Positions 11,828 through 22,031 of a stretch of DNA of 64,000 nucleotides are shown here, one piece after another. Each line of letters opens with the position of its first letter. The stretch's first letter is position 1. The notes beneath the pieces were generated by a model that ran no database searches, was not told the DNA's origin, and saw only the letters and a list, made by a program, of their open reading frames with translations. The DNA is taken from NCBI RefSeq assembly GCF_019649055.1, contig NW_026570244.1, positions 248,001 through 312,000 on the forward strand, in the 5' to 3' direction. Both the position numbers and the translations under genes were made by a program. The DNA comes from Paramacrobiotus metropolitanus. Taxonomy: Eukaryota > Tardigrada > Eutardigrada > Parachela > Macrobiotidae.

Positions 11828-13707
11828 GTATGTGTATTGTTTTGCTTTGGAGTCGACTCCGATTTACTCGTTTGCTTGCAATTTTGACCGCCTTCCATCA
11901 CCCTTTACCAAATTTCTGTATTGTGAACGTTGTCCGTAACTAGCAGGAACGCAATGCGAAATAAATTGACATTTTATTCACCGACTGTTTTATACACACA
12001 GTTAACACAAATATTATAAGTATGCTCACCACAAGCAGGAACTCTGCACAAAACACAGTATTTAGTTGTCTTTCGATCCGTACCTTTCGCGCACACTTTA
12101 CAGCGCTTCTGGCCAGTAAAGGGAGGCGCAAGAATTTGCTGCATGGGTCGACCCGTTTCCTCTGGAATCTTGAGTAATGCCTTGATAGTACCGCGCACCG
12201 TGGCGCTAATGTGTTTCAGTTCCAGGCGTCGACGCATAGGGTATTCTAGCAGCTCTTCTGCTAGCGATTCTAAAAACAGTCGTCTACGGTGTTTTGCTCG
12301 GCTCCAAGCAGGGTTTAATTCGATCCACACCACAAACGCATTTAACGCAGATATGTCAACCATATCGTAGAACAGAATTACCTGCCAACGACGCGTGCGA
12401 CGCTTCACGCTGTACATGGTAACCATTTGGTCCAGGGAGTCGACTCCAGCTTTCGTTTCGTTGTATGTGGTGATGATGACAGGTTTCTTGTCACTGGTCG
12501 TTTCAACCGCAGCATCACGGTGGTGGGTGCTGAGAAGTATAACTGCTTTGCCAATCTTTGGAACATACGAAACAAGTGCGGCTTCCTTTGTGAAACCAAA
12601 AAGACTGGAAAATTCGGCACGTTCTCTGGATGGTAAAAAAGCTGCGGGTATATCTGGCTTATTCTTGCGCATCGTGCCAACCAGAGTAATATTTCGTTTG
12701 AGCAGCTCAAGACCTGCAAATATTGATATCAGGGTCGACCCAATTCAAATACGAATGTCCATAAAAAATCTCAGGCATTTTTAAAAGTAGTTATACAAAC
12801 TAAAAACGATTTACCTAATTCGAGATCTGTGAAGAAGTTGTCTGTCGTAACATTTCTTCCGGAGTCGACTCCTAGGTACTGCACAAGATCCAAAACAACA
12901 CGGCGCCCTTGATTTCTTTCTGGAGGGGCGCCCGGAGATTTTCCCGTGTACACTTGTATGTTGCAGCAGTACTTCGAGGCAGAATCAGCTAAGATAAAAT
13001 TCTTCAGCCCGTACTTTGAGGGTTTCTTCGGAATATACTGCTTGAATTTGCAGTGGCCGTGGAACGAGTACAGCTGCTCGTCTATAGTGAGATAAGGACC
13101 AGGTAGATAGGAATTTCGCAACGTTGGTACCCACAATTCAAACAACTCCCGAATATGTGCCAGTTTATCAGTAAGTTCGCGTAGGTATCGTGACTTTTTA
13201 TTGTCAAAACGGAGTGCACTAGATATTTCGCTAAAACGGTTTCGAGACATGGTGGCGTTGTAAATGGGTCGACCCTTCGCTTCGTTCCACAGCTGGCACA
13301 ATGGCTTTTTGCTTTCATGATTCACGCCGTGTAGAATCAACAAGCCCAGAAACGCGTCTAGTTCGATTGCATCCAACTCCGTCCACGACTTCGGAAACAT
13401 AAGCTTTCCTTTCACGTTGGTATGGATAAGAATTATGGCTTTCATGTCTTTTGTGAAAAAAACATTGAAAGCATCAACCAGTTTGGCTACCGTTCCTCGC
13501 ACATGAGGCCGCACGCCTGGTACTCCAGTCATTTTGTCCGCAGTTCTGGTCTTTCCGGTATCACCACTCGCGGTCGACCACTCCACGTTATTTTTCGCTC
13601 TGAAGGTGTACGAATAAACAAAGTCTTCGTCCTCCGACACCGTATCTGACTCATAATCGGCCTCCTCTGGTTCAGCATCGGATATGTCGCTGTCTGTGTC
13701 GACACAT
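11261..13707. repeat. Series of GTCGAC-centred palindromes across piggyBac
   Basis: Ten GTCGAC sites occur in 2.45 kb. GGGTCGACCC is at 11261, 11670, 12145, 12732 and 13266. GGAGTCGACTCC is at 11849, 12436 and 12861. Two weaker members are GGTCGACC at 13572 and TGTGTCGACACA at 13696. They lie in coding exons, in the intron and in flanking DNA alike, so codon usage does not explain them. Intervals cluster near 130, 290-300 and 405 bp. Confidence 0.85.
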
Positions 13708-13784
13708 TCACTATCACTTGAATACGCTTCGCTACCAGACTCAATTTCATCTATTGCACGTTTCGTACGAATAACGTTAGGCAT
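11974..13784 (-). CDS. piggyBac transposase, two exons, apparently intact
   Basis: Exon 1 runs 13784-12815 and exon 2 runs 12713-11974. The 101-bp intron has donor GAATTAG|GTAAATCG and acceptor ATTTGCAG|GTCTTG, and joining gives FFTDLELGLELLKRNITLVG without a break, about 569 residues. I chose the ATG at 13784 (MPNVIRTKRAIDE) because the frame upstream of it does not resemble the family. An acidic N-terminal region (about 11-55) precedes the catalytic core. The DDD triad known from this family is visible as D235 (LTIDEQLYSFHG), D315 (VTTDNFFTD) and D415 (AGVDSLDQM). The C-terminus holds a cysteine-rich zinc domain (CKVCAKG...CVLC...CGEHTYNICVNC, about 530-563). No frameshift or stop was found, so the protein could be functional. 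It is expected to excise and insert the element at TTAA sites in the nucleus. Confidence 0.9.
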
Positions 13785-14331
13785 TTTAAAAAAAGGTTCG
13801 ACCTTACTGAGAGATGAGAAATTATCAGTTTGAAGATTGGACAGAATCGACGTGGTCCGTGAATAACGAAATGTGACGCAAATCGATCTAGAAGTTGAAC
13901 AGTGCGCAGCAGGTGATGTTCGTTGTAGTGATTGTAACAGTGTTGGTTTTAGTGGGAGAAGTTGCATGCTACTTCCCATTGATTTAATGATCACTAAACA
14001 CAGACCAGTTGCTCAGTTTTCCAGTACACAATCTTGGTTTGTAGCCCATACTTTTTAGTACAGAACGATTTTTGGGATTTTTTTTTACTGCTGTGGTTGT
14101 CGAGTTATCCGCACTCGAAGGAAACCGGTAGAAAAGAGACTAAATTTTGCCCACCCGTTTTCTCGAAAACCATCCTTTTGATCGTTTTCGACATTAAGTA
14201 TAAAAAATAAAGCGGGAAAAGTTAGGATCAAACGTCCAGGTTTAAAGGACATACAAATAATGAAAACTTTCTTAGGGATTTAAGAAAGAGCCTTTGCCTA
14301 TTTGGCACCCGCCTGGTGTGTTGACTGTTAA

Positions 14332-15205
14332 TGCCGCAAATTACGCCTTACAATGTTACCTTACTGTTACGCCTTACACTGGTCTGCCATAGCACGGCCA
14401 ACGTGCATTTTTCTAGTTTAATTTAACTGCAGTCGGAGCAGGTAGCCCATTTCCGGCTCGGTTGACAATCTAGCGTGGAATTTTAAACCTGTCCTCTCTC
14501 CAAACATCAAGAATTAATGTCAGATGATTAACATCCAGTGTCCAAGAAATACGGCGCCATTTCGGGTGGATTCATTTTCCGCTCTAGATCTGCTACATTC
14601 GGTACGACAAGCCAGTTCGATTCGTAAAACTGGATTCGGTGAATAATGACGCGGCAAACATAAATCCCTGGTTTTTATTGCAGTTTATTAGGTGTTATCA
14701 GAAGTCTATTTACATATCTAAATAAGCGAAATAACTGTCGAACAGCTCAGCCATCTGCTAAAGGAAGGTCCTTTAGAATAAAGCGCAAAGGTCAGACGGA
14801 AACTGGCCGATACACTAATGCAGTGCCCCGTCACCTCCTGAAATTTTTTTTGCTTCGCTTTCTACCGCCGCTGAAAATAAGCTGCGGTTTAACGTATATC
14901 CAAGTTTCCGGTCACCTATTCCGGTTTTAAATTATCAACTTCGATTTCGGGAAAAATATTTGCAAGTCAAGCGTTTTTAGAATTATTCGCGTTACTATAG
15001 ACAGTTGTGTTAGGCATGGAACATGCGGTACAGGGAGGAATAGGAGAGGGATGATACACGTTTCTGTTTCAGTGTAGAATTTCGTATGTAAAAATTAAAA
15101 ATGCGCAGTGCAGCACAGCCACATGTATAACGATTTAGCTCGTTGCCAGTGCACACAGCAAACAGTTGTAATTAAATACTCACGGGAAAATGTAATTGCC
15201 GCTGA
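14332..15205. other. No gene seen
   Basis: Flank of the piggyBac element, with mixed AT-rich and moderate-GC sequence. No frames with recognisable motifs, and no repeats related to other parts of the window were noticed. Confidence 0.45.
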
Positions 15206-15213
15206 AAGGGGAA

Positions 15214-15650
15214 TCAGTCCCCACTACATTTTCCAGTGTGTAGGAGTTCCCACTCCGCGGGAAGAGCCACAATACGGCGTCTTTGCGCTCCCCCAGCCGG
15301 TGACATCGGCAGCACGTCGCGCCGTGACCGGCGGGAAGGTGTAGGGCGCGCTTCATGCAAGCTCTTGACGACGTGTTCCGAGGAGCCTGCATCAAGCACG
15401 CGCTGCATCTTGCGTTTCAGTCCTGCCGCCACTTCGGTAATAATAAGGGTAACAGTCCAGGTGGACGCACCGTTCGCCAGCTGCGCTATCTTCATCCCAC
15501 TTGGATTTCGATGCCCCCCGATCTCCCGGTAGAACGGCAGCGCGCCGTTCTACCTGGAGGACGATGCATGCTGCCCCTTTGTAAAGTGAACCGTAACCTT
15601 TGTGGGGTCCATGTGGAGACCCCAACCGTATTGGCTGCATCACACCAAGC
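15214..15650 (-). pseudogene. Unrecognised coding relic with one in-frame stop
   Basis: A single minus-strand frame runs from about 15615 to 15214 and reads HMDPTKVTVHFTKGQ..., then a TAG, then NGALPFYREIGG... and MKIAQLANGASTWTVTLIIT, followed by GLKRKMQRVLD and a basic tail. Composition is protein-like and higher in GC than the surroundings. The TAG lies within an inverted repeat, GGTAGAACGGC / GCCGTTCTACC (15528-15538 and 15544-15554). I do not recognise the family. It may be related in origin to the lineage-specific gene at 18.7-19.5 kb, but no shared motif proves this. Confidence 0.4.
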
Positions 15651-15659
15651 GTGACTACT

Positions 15660-18600
15660 AGTAGACAATTGTCTTTTTAATTCGACCGCTTAGTCAATTA
15701 ACTGAGAATTTTTAACGCTGATGCTCGAACGAAATGCTGACACTGCACGGATATATATACACCTTGCAAATGCTTCGTCTTCCTTTCAATTTGCGAAGCA
15801 CTGCAGACGCTGTACCACTGACCTACATACTGAGCAGGTCATTAGAACATTTTGAAATAGAATAACGGATAAGGCTGACATCGCAAACAATAGCCGCGTC
15901 CCAGAAAAGACGCGCCTCTTATTCAGTCTGGGTTGTTCTGCCGGATAAAGCAAAACAAAGTTGTTCTCTCTACGTACGGCAGCAGGTTGGATCGTTTCTA
16001 CTTGCGAGATCTTATACTGCACTGCTGTCAGTCCGAAAAAGAAATTGTAATTCGTTTTGGAATATCTCGACTGCTTCAACAACAACGAAGAATCCCACAC
16101 ACTGCCACGATAACCCCACGGCGTTGTAGCGAGATAATTGTTGCGGGGATCAATTTATCTCCATAATAACAGCCCATTAAGTTCGGCTTCGGCATTTATT
16201 GCTTTTCGTGTGGGACGGCGGCGGACTACCGGCAACTCCTCGAAAGCAAAACAATAAAATTATTATTTGCTCTTTGTTAGTAGTGACTTAGTGCCAAGCC
16301 TGATTTACTGAGTGCTCGTGTTGTAACATCGATGTGCGGCGAGGTCTTAAGATACTGTACTAACCATAAGTACACATGTTGAGTAGGGCACACCGACAAG
16401 TCGCTGACGAATATCCGGCTGCTTTGCGCAGATCTCTGTTTTCTACCAAAATAAGTTTGTTGGTTTGTGTGTGCATGTGACGGATGCGAGTACTGTTTTT
16501 GCAGATTAGTTTTTCCTCTTATCGCTAACTGGTAATACTTCCAATATTGACATGCTATGCGGAAGTCGCACCGCGACAACCGCACTAGGTGACCAAACCT
16601 ACTCAATCGGTAGAGTGGGAATATGCTCTGGACTCCGTAAGTGGTACTACTGCCTACTTCCGCTAGGTACGAGCGGATTGCTGTGCCTAACGAAAGTTAC
16701 CGAAACCAAAACACTCAGGAACTTCCCAAATGTTTAATCACCAAACCGAACGAACAAGCAAACAGAACAGAACAGAACGAGATATGAACTTCCTTCTAAC
16801 CTAGAGTCACACGACCTTTCAGCTAGAAACAAGCTCACAGATTTAGTTGAAGTTAGAAACTTCAGACTGATCCATTAACCAGAATCGTGGATCGAATTAG
16901 CGATCAAATGCGTTAGATAAGAACAGCAAGTCATACGTAACGGTACAGACAACACGTACGTCATAACACGTACGTAATATGCGCAAGCTACGCATAGCGC
17001 GTTAATATGCTGGCTTGATCAACCAAACCGGCCCATTGCCGGATGGAGTGCCTACTCGTACACCTTCTTATGTGAATGCGAGAATTAATCATGTCAGATC
17101 GTCAAAACATCCTTTGTGAAAATTTTCTAATAGAAAAGGGGTGCTTATAGTAAAACAGGTTGCAAAAGGGGGTGAAAGGGGTGCCTGTAGTCTCACCCTT
17201 ATAAATAAGGTTAATTCGACTGATGGATTCGTTGATGGTAAGATATGGATGTTCAAGAAAACGGGACTGTTGCCGTGATTGCTGAAATAACTGTACAAAT
17301 AATATAAACAAAGTAAATATTAAAAGTAATATAAAGATAAATAATATTGCATAAAATTAATAATTTACCTAACTACTGTAGTAAATTTAACACCGGGAAA
17401 CGGGTATTTCAAGCCACCAATTGAACACGTGGTAAAAAGCAATTACGAACACAGAAGCTCCTTAGACATTTCAGCTTTCTCGACGGTGTCCATAACAGGC
17501 ACGGAACTGAAGAAGACTGAAAAGGATGCGGTGCCCATAAGGCGAGTCTTTGTCTCGTGTTGCGTGCACGGTGCACTCATTGTCCAGCTGGTTAGGCTGG
17601 CCAGTCGCTGAGAATGGGCAACTCTGGCTTTGCTATTAATTACAGTACCACATGGATTAATACAGATTTGAAAGGGGAATGCCAGTTATGCAACGGCCGG
17701 TAAATATTGGACGGCTTATCTGGCGAACATTCGGAGAATATTACCGTATCATCCAAAACATTCACAGAAAGCGGATAACGGATACGCTGTATTAGACAGG
17801 CATCTTCTCAGGTTGTCTAATAGATTAGTCAAATTCTTAAGTGCTTACCGGCAGTGTTTCGCCATCATTTCGGCAAGCATTTTAATCTGACTTTGCGTTT
17901 ATACTTCATGAATTCTATTACCAGTACGGTACTGCAGCGCAAATTGAACCGTCTAAAAAACAGTGTGTATCTGTAGATGGAAACCACGTCTCTGCAAATT
18001 AAAATGTTTTACAGTAAAATAACCTATATTATGTAATATATATAAATAGCCCGGCCAGCTTGAAAGACTGTCTTCTGCATCCCATCCCATGATGCAACCA
18101 GCCGAAAGCCAGTGGTAACCTTTCGCTCACAATTGCTTGTAAACCGTAAGTTCTATTTCCCCCGCGCCCAACCATCTGTTTGTTGGCTATAGCGGCTCAT
18201 TTTATAAAAATGTGCACTTTTTCGTAACGAATGCAGAATAGCTGCAAACGGCAGTCACCCGGATATTTTTGCCGATAAGAAATGCAGAAGCACTGAGTTT
18301 TGCCGTTGCAAAATGAAATCAGTCTATTTTAGCGCTGATGTATCTCTCTAACCTAATAATTTCGTGCTCTAAATCTTGACACATGCCTGCTGTATAAAAT
18401 TCGCGATACAGAAGCAATTCTTTGAAAGTTCACGTAAATCAAAATAATTATTATTAAAGAAATGGCATGACAGCGTTGCACAGCGACATGTATAATAGCG
18501 GCGGTCGAATAACGGGGAGGTTTTATCTAATTCGCCGGCGGTGTTGCCGATGAGGGAAACATGCTATACGCGCTATAAATAATTACAGATTTACAGTGCA

Positions 18601-18660
18601 TCAATTTCTTGAAATGAAATAACGAATTCGCGTATTTTTGTGCACCGGCTTTCTGTTGCA
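15660..18660. other. Gene-free stretch
   Basis: About 3 kb without supported coding. A tRNA-like run (CTCAATCGGTAGAGTGG near 16595) lacks a T-arm and is not called. Short dinucleotide-rich and AT-rich segments around 17290-17380 and 18000-18050 are unremarkable. Confidence 0.4.
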
Positions 18661-18699
18661 GATCGATAAAAGAATCCGCCCGCGATCGGGCTGTATCGG

Positions 18700-19469
18700 C
18701 CGCTACTAGCGGATGCCAACTCGATCGACTACCTGAACACGGTGGCGGTTCAAATGGACGACGACACTTGGTGGCTGGGATACATCCAGGACATGAAAGA
18801 CAAGGATGCCCACATCAGCTGCAACTCCACAACGAACCCGCCCGCGTGGATCCACCTGGGCAGGGTATGGCCGCTGCCCTTCTCCTGGGAGAGCGATGCA
18901 GGCACCGCAAACGGCCACCAGAAATGTTATGTGGCGCTGCGTCATGAAGCTGGCGGACCGTTCTGCTTCCGACGCGCCACCTGGCGCAGCTGTCTCGATG
19001 GTTGTACTGACTCCTGCCAGATGTTCGACATCACGACGCGGCTGGTTCCCCACTGCGCCAAATGTCAGGCACACGAAATCTGTCCACAACACCATACGAG
19101 AGATGATTTTCAAATAGTGCACCAAGGTCAACTTGCCGGGATTTGGCCGCCGCCGGGTCCGTCGTTATTGAAGCGGAGAGCGGCCTGCTCTTCACCAAGC
19201 ACTTTATTCCCTTCGAAGAAGCGCAGAGCGTCCTCAGGGACGCCTCCGACAAATTCCGCATGGTCAAGCATCTGCGCGACGCTTTTAAGGGACACGAAAC
19301 CAATGGATCCTACTTCTTCGATCGCTGCAAACATCGAAATAATCGGACATATCGGTGGCCTCCGATGGCTTATCGGAACAGCTCAGGTTGCCGCAACATG
19401 AGAGTACGGTCTGGTAAAGACGCGGATTGCCCATGTCGATGTTACGCTTGTCACATTGAGTCGCTGTAA
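18700..19469 (+). pseudogene. Tudor/Agenet-like lineage-specific gene, frame-broken
   Basis: One frame from about 18700 reads LYRPLLADANSIDYLNTVAV, then MDDDTWWLGYIQDMKDKDAH, then PPAWIHLGRVWPLPFSWES. The W-W-x-G-x-I-x-D followed by P-x-W-I and W-P-L-P resembles a Tudor/Agenet-type SH3-like barrel. A Cys-rich stretch follows (CLDGCTDSCQMF, HCAKCQ...CPQHH). Near 19155 the sense switches frame to VVIEAESGLLFTKHFIPFEE and SDKFRMVKHLRDAFKGHE, ending about 19334. The frame change indicates decay or an unrecognised intron. A candidate acceptor TTCTGTTGCAG ends at 18660, but using it would place a TAA in frame. I recall similar proteins as a large tardigrade family; that is unverified. Confidence 0.45.
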
Positions 19470-19538
19470 TTCTTTTCGTACATTCAGATGTTATATTATT
19501 ATTTTCTGTTGCATTGCATTATAATCTTCTTTGCTACC

Positions 19539-19854
19539 CGTAGAGACCTTCAAGTGGCCATCTATGTTAAGTCAATGGGCGACATACTTTCAAGTGGCCA
19601 GGCTGCAGTTATTTGGCCACAGAACCGATTTTCTTCCGGTTTTTTGGTACAGCATGTTCAGCTCAATTTGCTCTTTACAGAGTACTTGAAAATTTCAAAA
19701 TCGGCTGAACTGTTTTTTAGTTATTTACGTTGTAAAAAACCAGTGACGAAACGCTTAAGCCACGCCACGAGAGCCACTACACTACGCCAGCCTGGCCACT
19801 TGAAGTTATGTCGCCCATTGACTTAACATAGGTGGCCACTTGAAGGTCTCTACG
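19539..19854. mobile_element. MITE with about 65-bp inverted ends
   Basis: A 316-bp non-coding element with near-perfect inverted ends beginning CGTAGAGACCTTCAAGTGGC on both sides and running about 65 bp inward to CCAGGCTG. The word CTTCAAGTGGCCA is repeated inside each arm. No clear target duplication is visible, so the superfamily is undetermined. Confidence 0.8.
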
Positions 19855-20080
19855 AGTAGATTTTCCGTTTATGTGTGATGTTAAAATGTGAGAGATACTC
19901 TTACCATGCCAAAGTTGAGGTACCAAAAATGCCAAAGTGGAGGTACACTTACCAAAGAATGAGTGTTTATTTGATAATTGGTTGACTATATATATGTGAA
20001 TTATGTGGGGGTGACCGACGGACACCATAGTTTGCTTGCGGCTTGTGTATATATACGGCCAGCGAGCATATTGGCACTTG

Positions 20081-20312
20081 ATAATGGGCAAGATTATGCC
20101 CATAATCTGAGTATTATTGTTGGAGGTGGAGTATGTCTGTATTGTTGTGCTGTCTCCTGTCGGTTGTATGCTTGTACCGTAACCAATTAGCGAGCACCGT
20201 GCACCATCGCCCTTGTGGCCAGTTGGCAGCCAGTAGTATAAAAAAGGCGCGCTCGGTGCACGACGCCACATTCGGCACTGAAGTAGAATTCGCTGTTGCA
20301 ATTATTTTGTTT
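20081..20312 (+). repeat. Split direct repeat A1
   Basis: 232-bp left repeat, reproduced at 23090-23321 with no difference seen. It starts with a near-palindrome (ATAATGGGC...GCCCATAAT) and contains a TATA motif, so it probably carries the promoter. Confidence 0.9.
20237..20245 (+). promoter_or_regulatory. TATA-like box of the retrotransposon
   Basis: TATAAAAAA followed by GGCGCGC within repeat A1. The same motif sits at 23246-23254 in A2. Its position just upstream of the ORFs suggests the element's own promoter. The inference rests on motif and position only. Confidence 0.5.
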
Positions 20313-20428
20313 CGTTTACTTCTGTCTCTGACAATCCAGAGCGGACTTGTTTGTCTCCCTTCCCCGAATTGTTAGAATTTTGTTCTTTGTCGCGCAACTA
20401 CGCTAATTGGGTTAATGAGATCTCAGGC

Positions 20429-22006
20429 ATGGAAAATGCACGCTTCATTCTTGATGGTATTAGGGAAGGCTTTCGTATTGTTTCTGATGTGAATGCAATC
20501 GGGCCGACCGATTGCGCTAATTACCCAAGCGCTCTTAACAGCGAGACTAAGCCTATCTTAGATAAGCTGTTCCGCGAAGAGCTGGAAATAGGTCGCATTC
20601 AGCGACAGACGGCAAAGCCTCTGCGTATTCATGCGATAGGTGCTGTGCCTAAGAAGGAGACGGGATCTGTGCGTCCTATAACAGATTGTAGCCGTCCATT
20701 TGACAATTCCCTGAACTCCTTTATAGAGGCAGATGCATTTAGCTTCGAATCTATTGACGATGCCTTGCGATTGGGAACACCTAACTGCTATTTCGCCGTT
20801 GTAGACATAAAAGCTGCTTATCGCTCTGTACCTGTGCATCCGATGCACTGGCAATTACAGGGATTTCGATGGGCTTTTGAGGGAGAATCAGACGCATTTT
20901 ATGTTGACCGTTGTCTTTGCTTTGGTTTAGCTAACGCGCCGGCGATCTTTCAGAAAATTTCGTTGGCTCTAGCTAACATGATGCGTAAGCGCGGCTTTGT
21001 TGTTGTCTGTTATTTGGATGACTTTCTTTTAATTGGGAAAAATTATGATAGTTGTAACGAAGCATTATTGTGTTTTTTAAATTTACTAACAAATTTGGGT
21101 TTCTCGGCAAAATGGGAGAAAATCGCCGGCCCAAGCCGGCGGATGACCTTTCTTGGGTTAGTAATTGACTCTGAATTGCAAAGCCTAGAGCTCCCGGCAG
21201 ATAAACTTAAGAAGTTGTTAAATTTAATTAAATGTTACCAATCCGCGACGTCTATTTCAAAAAAACAGTTGCAAGAATTGGTAGGCCATATGTCGTTCGC
21301 TTCAAAGGCGGTGTATGGCGCCCGTACGTTTACACGAATTTTTATAGATCAGCTCTCGACGCTGGACAAACCGTGGCACAAAGTAAAGGTCAACAGTCTT
21401 TTACGTCACGAACTGTCATGGTGGGAGAAGTTTGCAAGCGAATTTAATGGTCTGTGTCCGTGCCCGCTAGGTACACCCCGCAAAGAGGTGGTAATCTGCA
21501 CCGACGCGTCCTTCACTGGGTTTGGTGCAGTTGTCGGTGACACGTGGCTTGCCGGCACTTGGCTGCCGAATACTGTTGCACCACCCGGCTTTGAGCAGAA
21601 CTGGGTGTCAGCGCCTTTGCTGCACGGTTCACTGCAGGGAAATATTAATTTTCTTGAATTAATTGCGGCGTGCCTGCCGCTCATTCTTTGTGCATCCCGC
21701 CTTGAAGGATGCAAAGTGCTGGTTCTGTCGGACAACACCCAAACTGTTTCCTTCCTCAATAGAGGAACGACAAAAAACGTTGAAGCGCTTAAATGGCTAA
21801 AGCGCGTGTTTGCCGCTAGCGTTGCTCATGACTACCGGGTCGTGTCGGCACACTCAGCCGGCATTAGAAATGTTATGGCAGACGCCCTGAGCAGGTTGAC
21901 CGAGTCACCGCAGCACAGGGCACGGTTTTTTGAATATTTTCGATTTCCCTTCCCCGGGCCTAATTTGTCGTTGTGTGCTTGTTGCAGTAACCAACTTACA
22001 TCGTAA
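20429..22006 (+). CDS. Reverse transcriptase-RNase H of DIRS-type element
   Basis: Open for 551 codons from 20351 (a TTG); the first ATG is 20429, giving 525 residues. The frame is open upstream into A1, so a longer N-terminus is possible. Residues from the ATG: catalytic Asp in AVVDIKAAYRSVPVHP (D126), the active-site box CYLDDFLLIG (YLDD 195-198), and the thumb-region motif TFLGLVIDS. RNase H residues are D359 (CTDASFTGFGA), E410 (FLELIAACLP) and D435 (LVLSDNTQTVSFLNRGT). The order and spacing fit DIRS-order reverse transcriptases, which prime without an integrase and use a tyrosine recombinase. The stop at 22004-22006 is followed by the recombinase ORF in a different frame. No internal stop or frameshift was seen. 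Confidence 0.9.
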   Translation: MENARFILDGIREGFRIVSDVNAIGPTDCANYPSALNSETKPILDKLFREELEIGRIQRQTAKPLRIHAIGAVPKKETGSVRPITDCSRPFDNSLNSFIEADAFSFESIDDALRLGTPNCYFAVVDIKAAYRSVPVHPMHWQLQGFRWAFEGESDAFYVDRCLCFGLANAPAIFQKISLALANMMRKRGFVVVCYLDDFLLIGKNYDSCNEALLCFLNLLTNLGFSAKWEKIAGPSRRMTFLGLVIDSELQSLELPADKLKKLLNLIKCYQSATSISKKQLQELVGHMSFASKAVYGARTFTRIFIDQLSTLDKPWHKVKVNSLLRHELSWWEKFASEFNGLCPCPLGTPRKEVVICTDASFTGFGAVVGDTWLAGTWLPNTVAPPGFEQNWVSAPLLHGSLQGNINFLELIAACLPLILCASRLEGCKVLVLSDNTQTVSFLNRGTTKNVEALKWLKRVFAASVAHDYRVVSAHSAGIRNVMADALSRLTESPQHRARFFEYFRFPFPGPNLSLCACCSNQLTS

Positions 22007-22031
22007 GCTGTCGGCACTTCGCCTGAAATCG

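Larger units (their letters stand above)
10988..14331 (-). mobile_element. piggyBac-like DNA transposon
   Basis: The element contains an apparently complete piggyBac transposase gene on the minus strand. Candidate inverted ends are GTCCCAACACCAAGCGGGCA...AATAGGCAAGAGG at about 10988-11023 and, inverted, CAACACACCAGGCGGGTGCC...AATAGGCAAAGG at 14327-14291. The right end abuts TTAA (14328-14331), the target of this superfamily. A matching TTAA is not visible at the left end (TTGT there), so that side may be mutated. The left quarter carries plus-strand exon-like segments that are not part of a standard piggyBac element. Confidence 0.65.

Noticed and set aside
13785-13994. Longer N-terminus for the piggyBac transposase
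   Set aside because: The first 70 codons do not resemble the family; the ATG at 13784 gives the usual acidic N-terminus.
16590-16680. tRNA-like segment with CTCAATCGGTAGAGTGG
   Set aside because: It resembles a D-arm, but no matching acceptor stem, anticodon stem or GTTCRA T-arm could be found.
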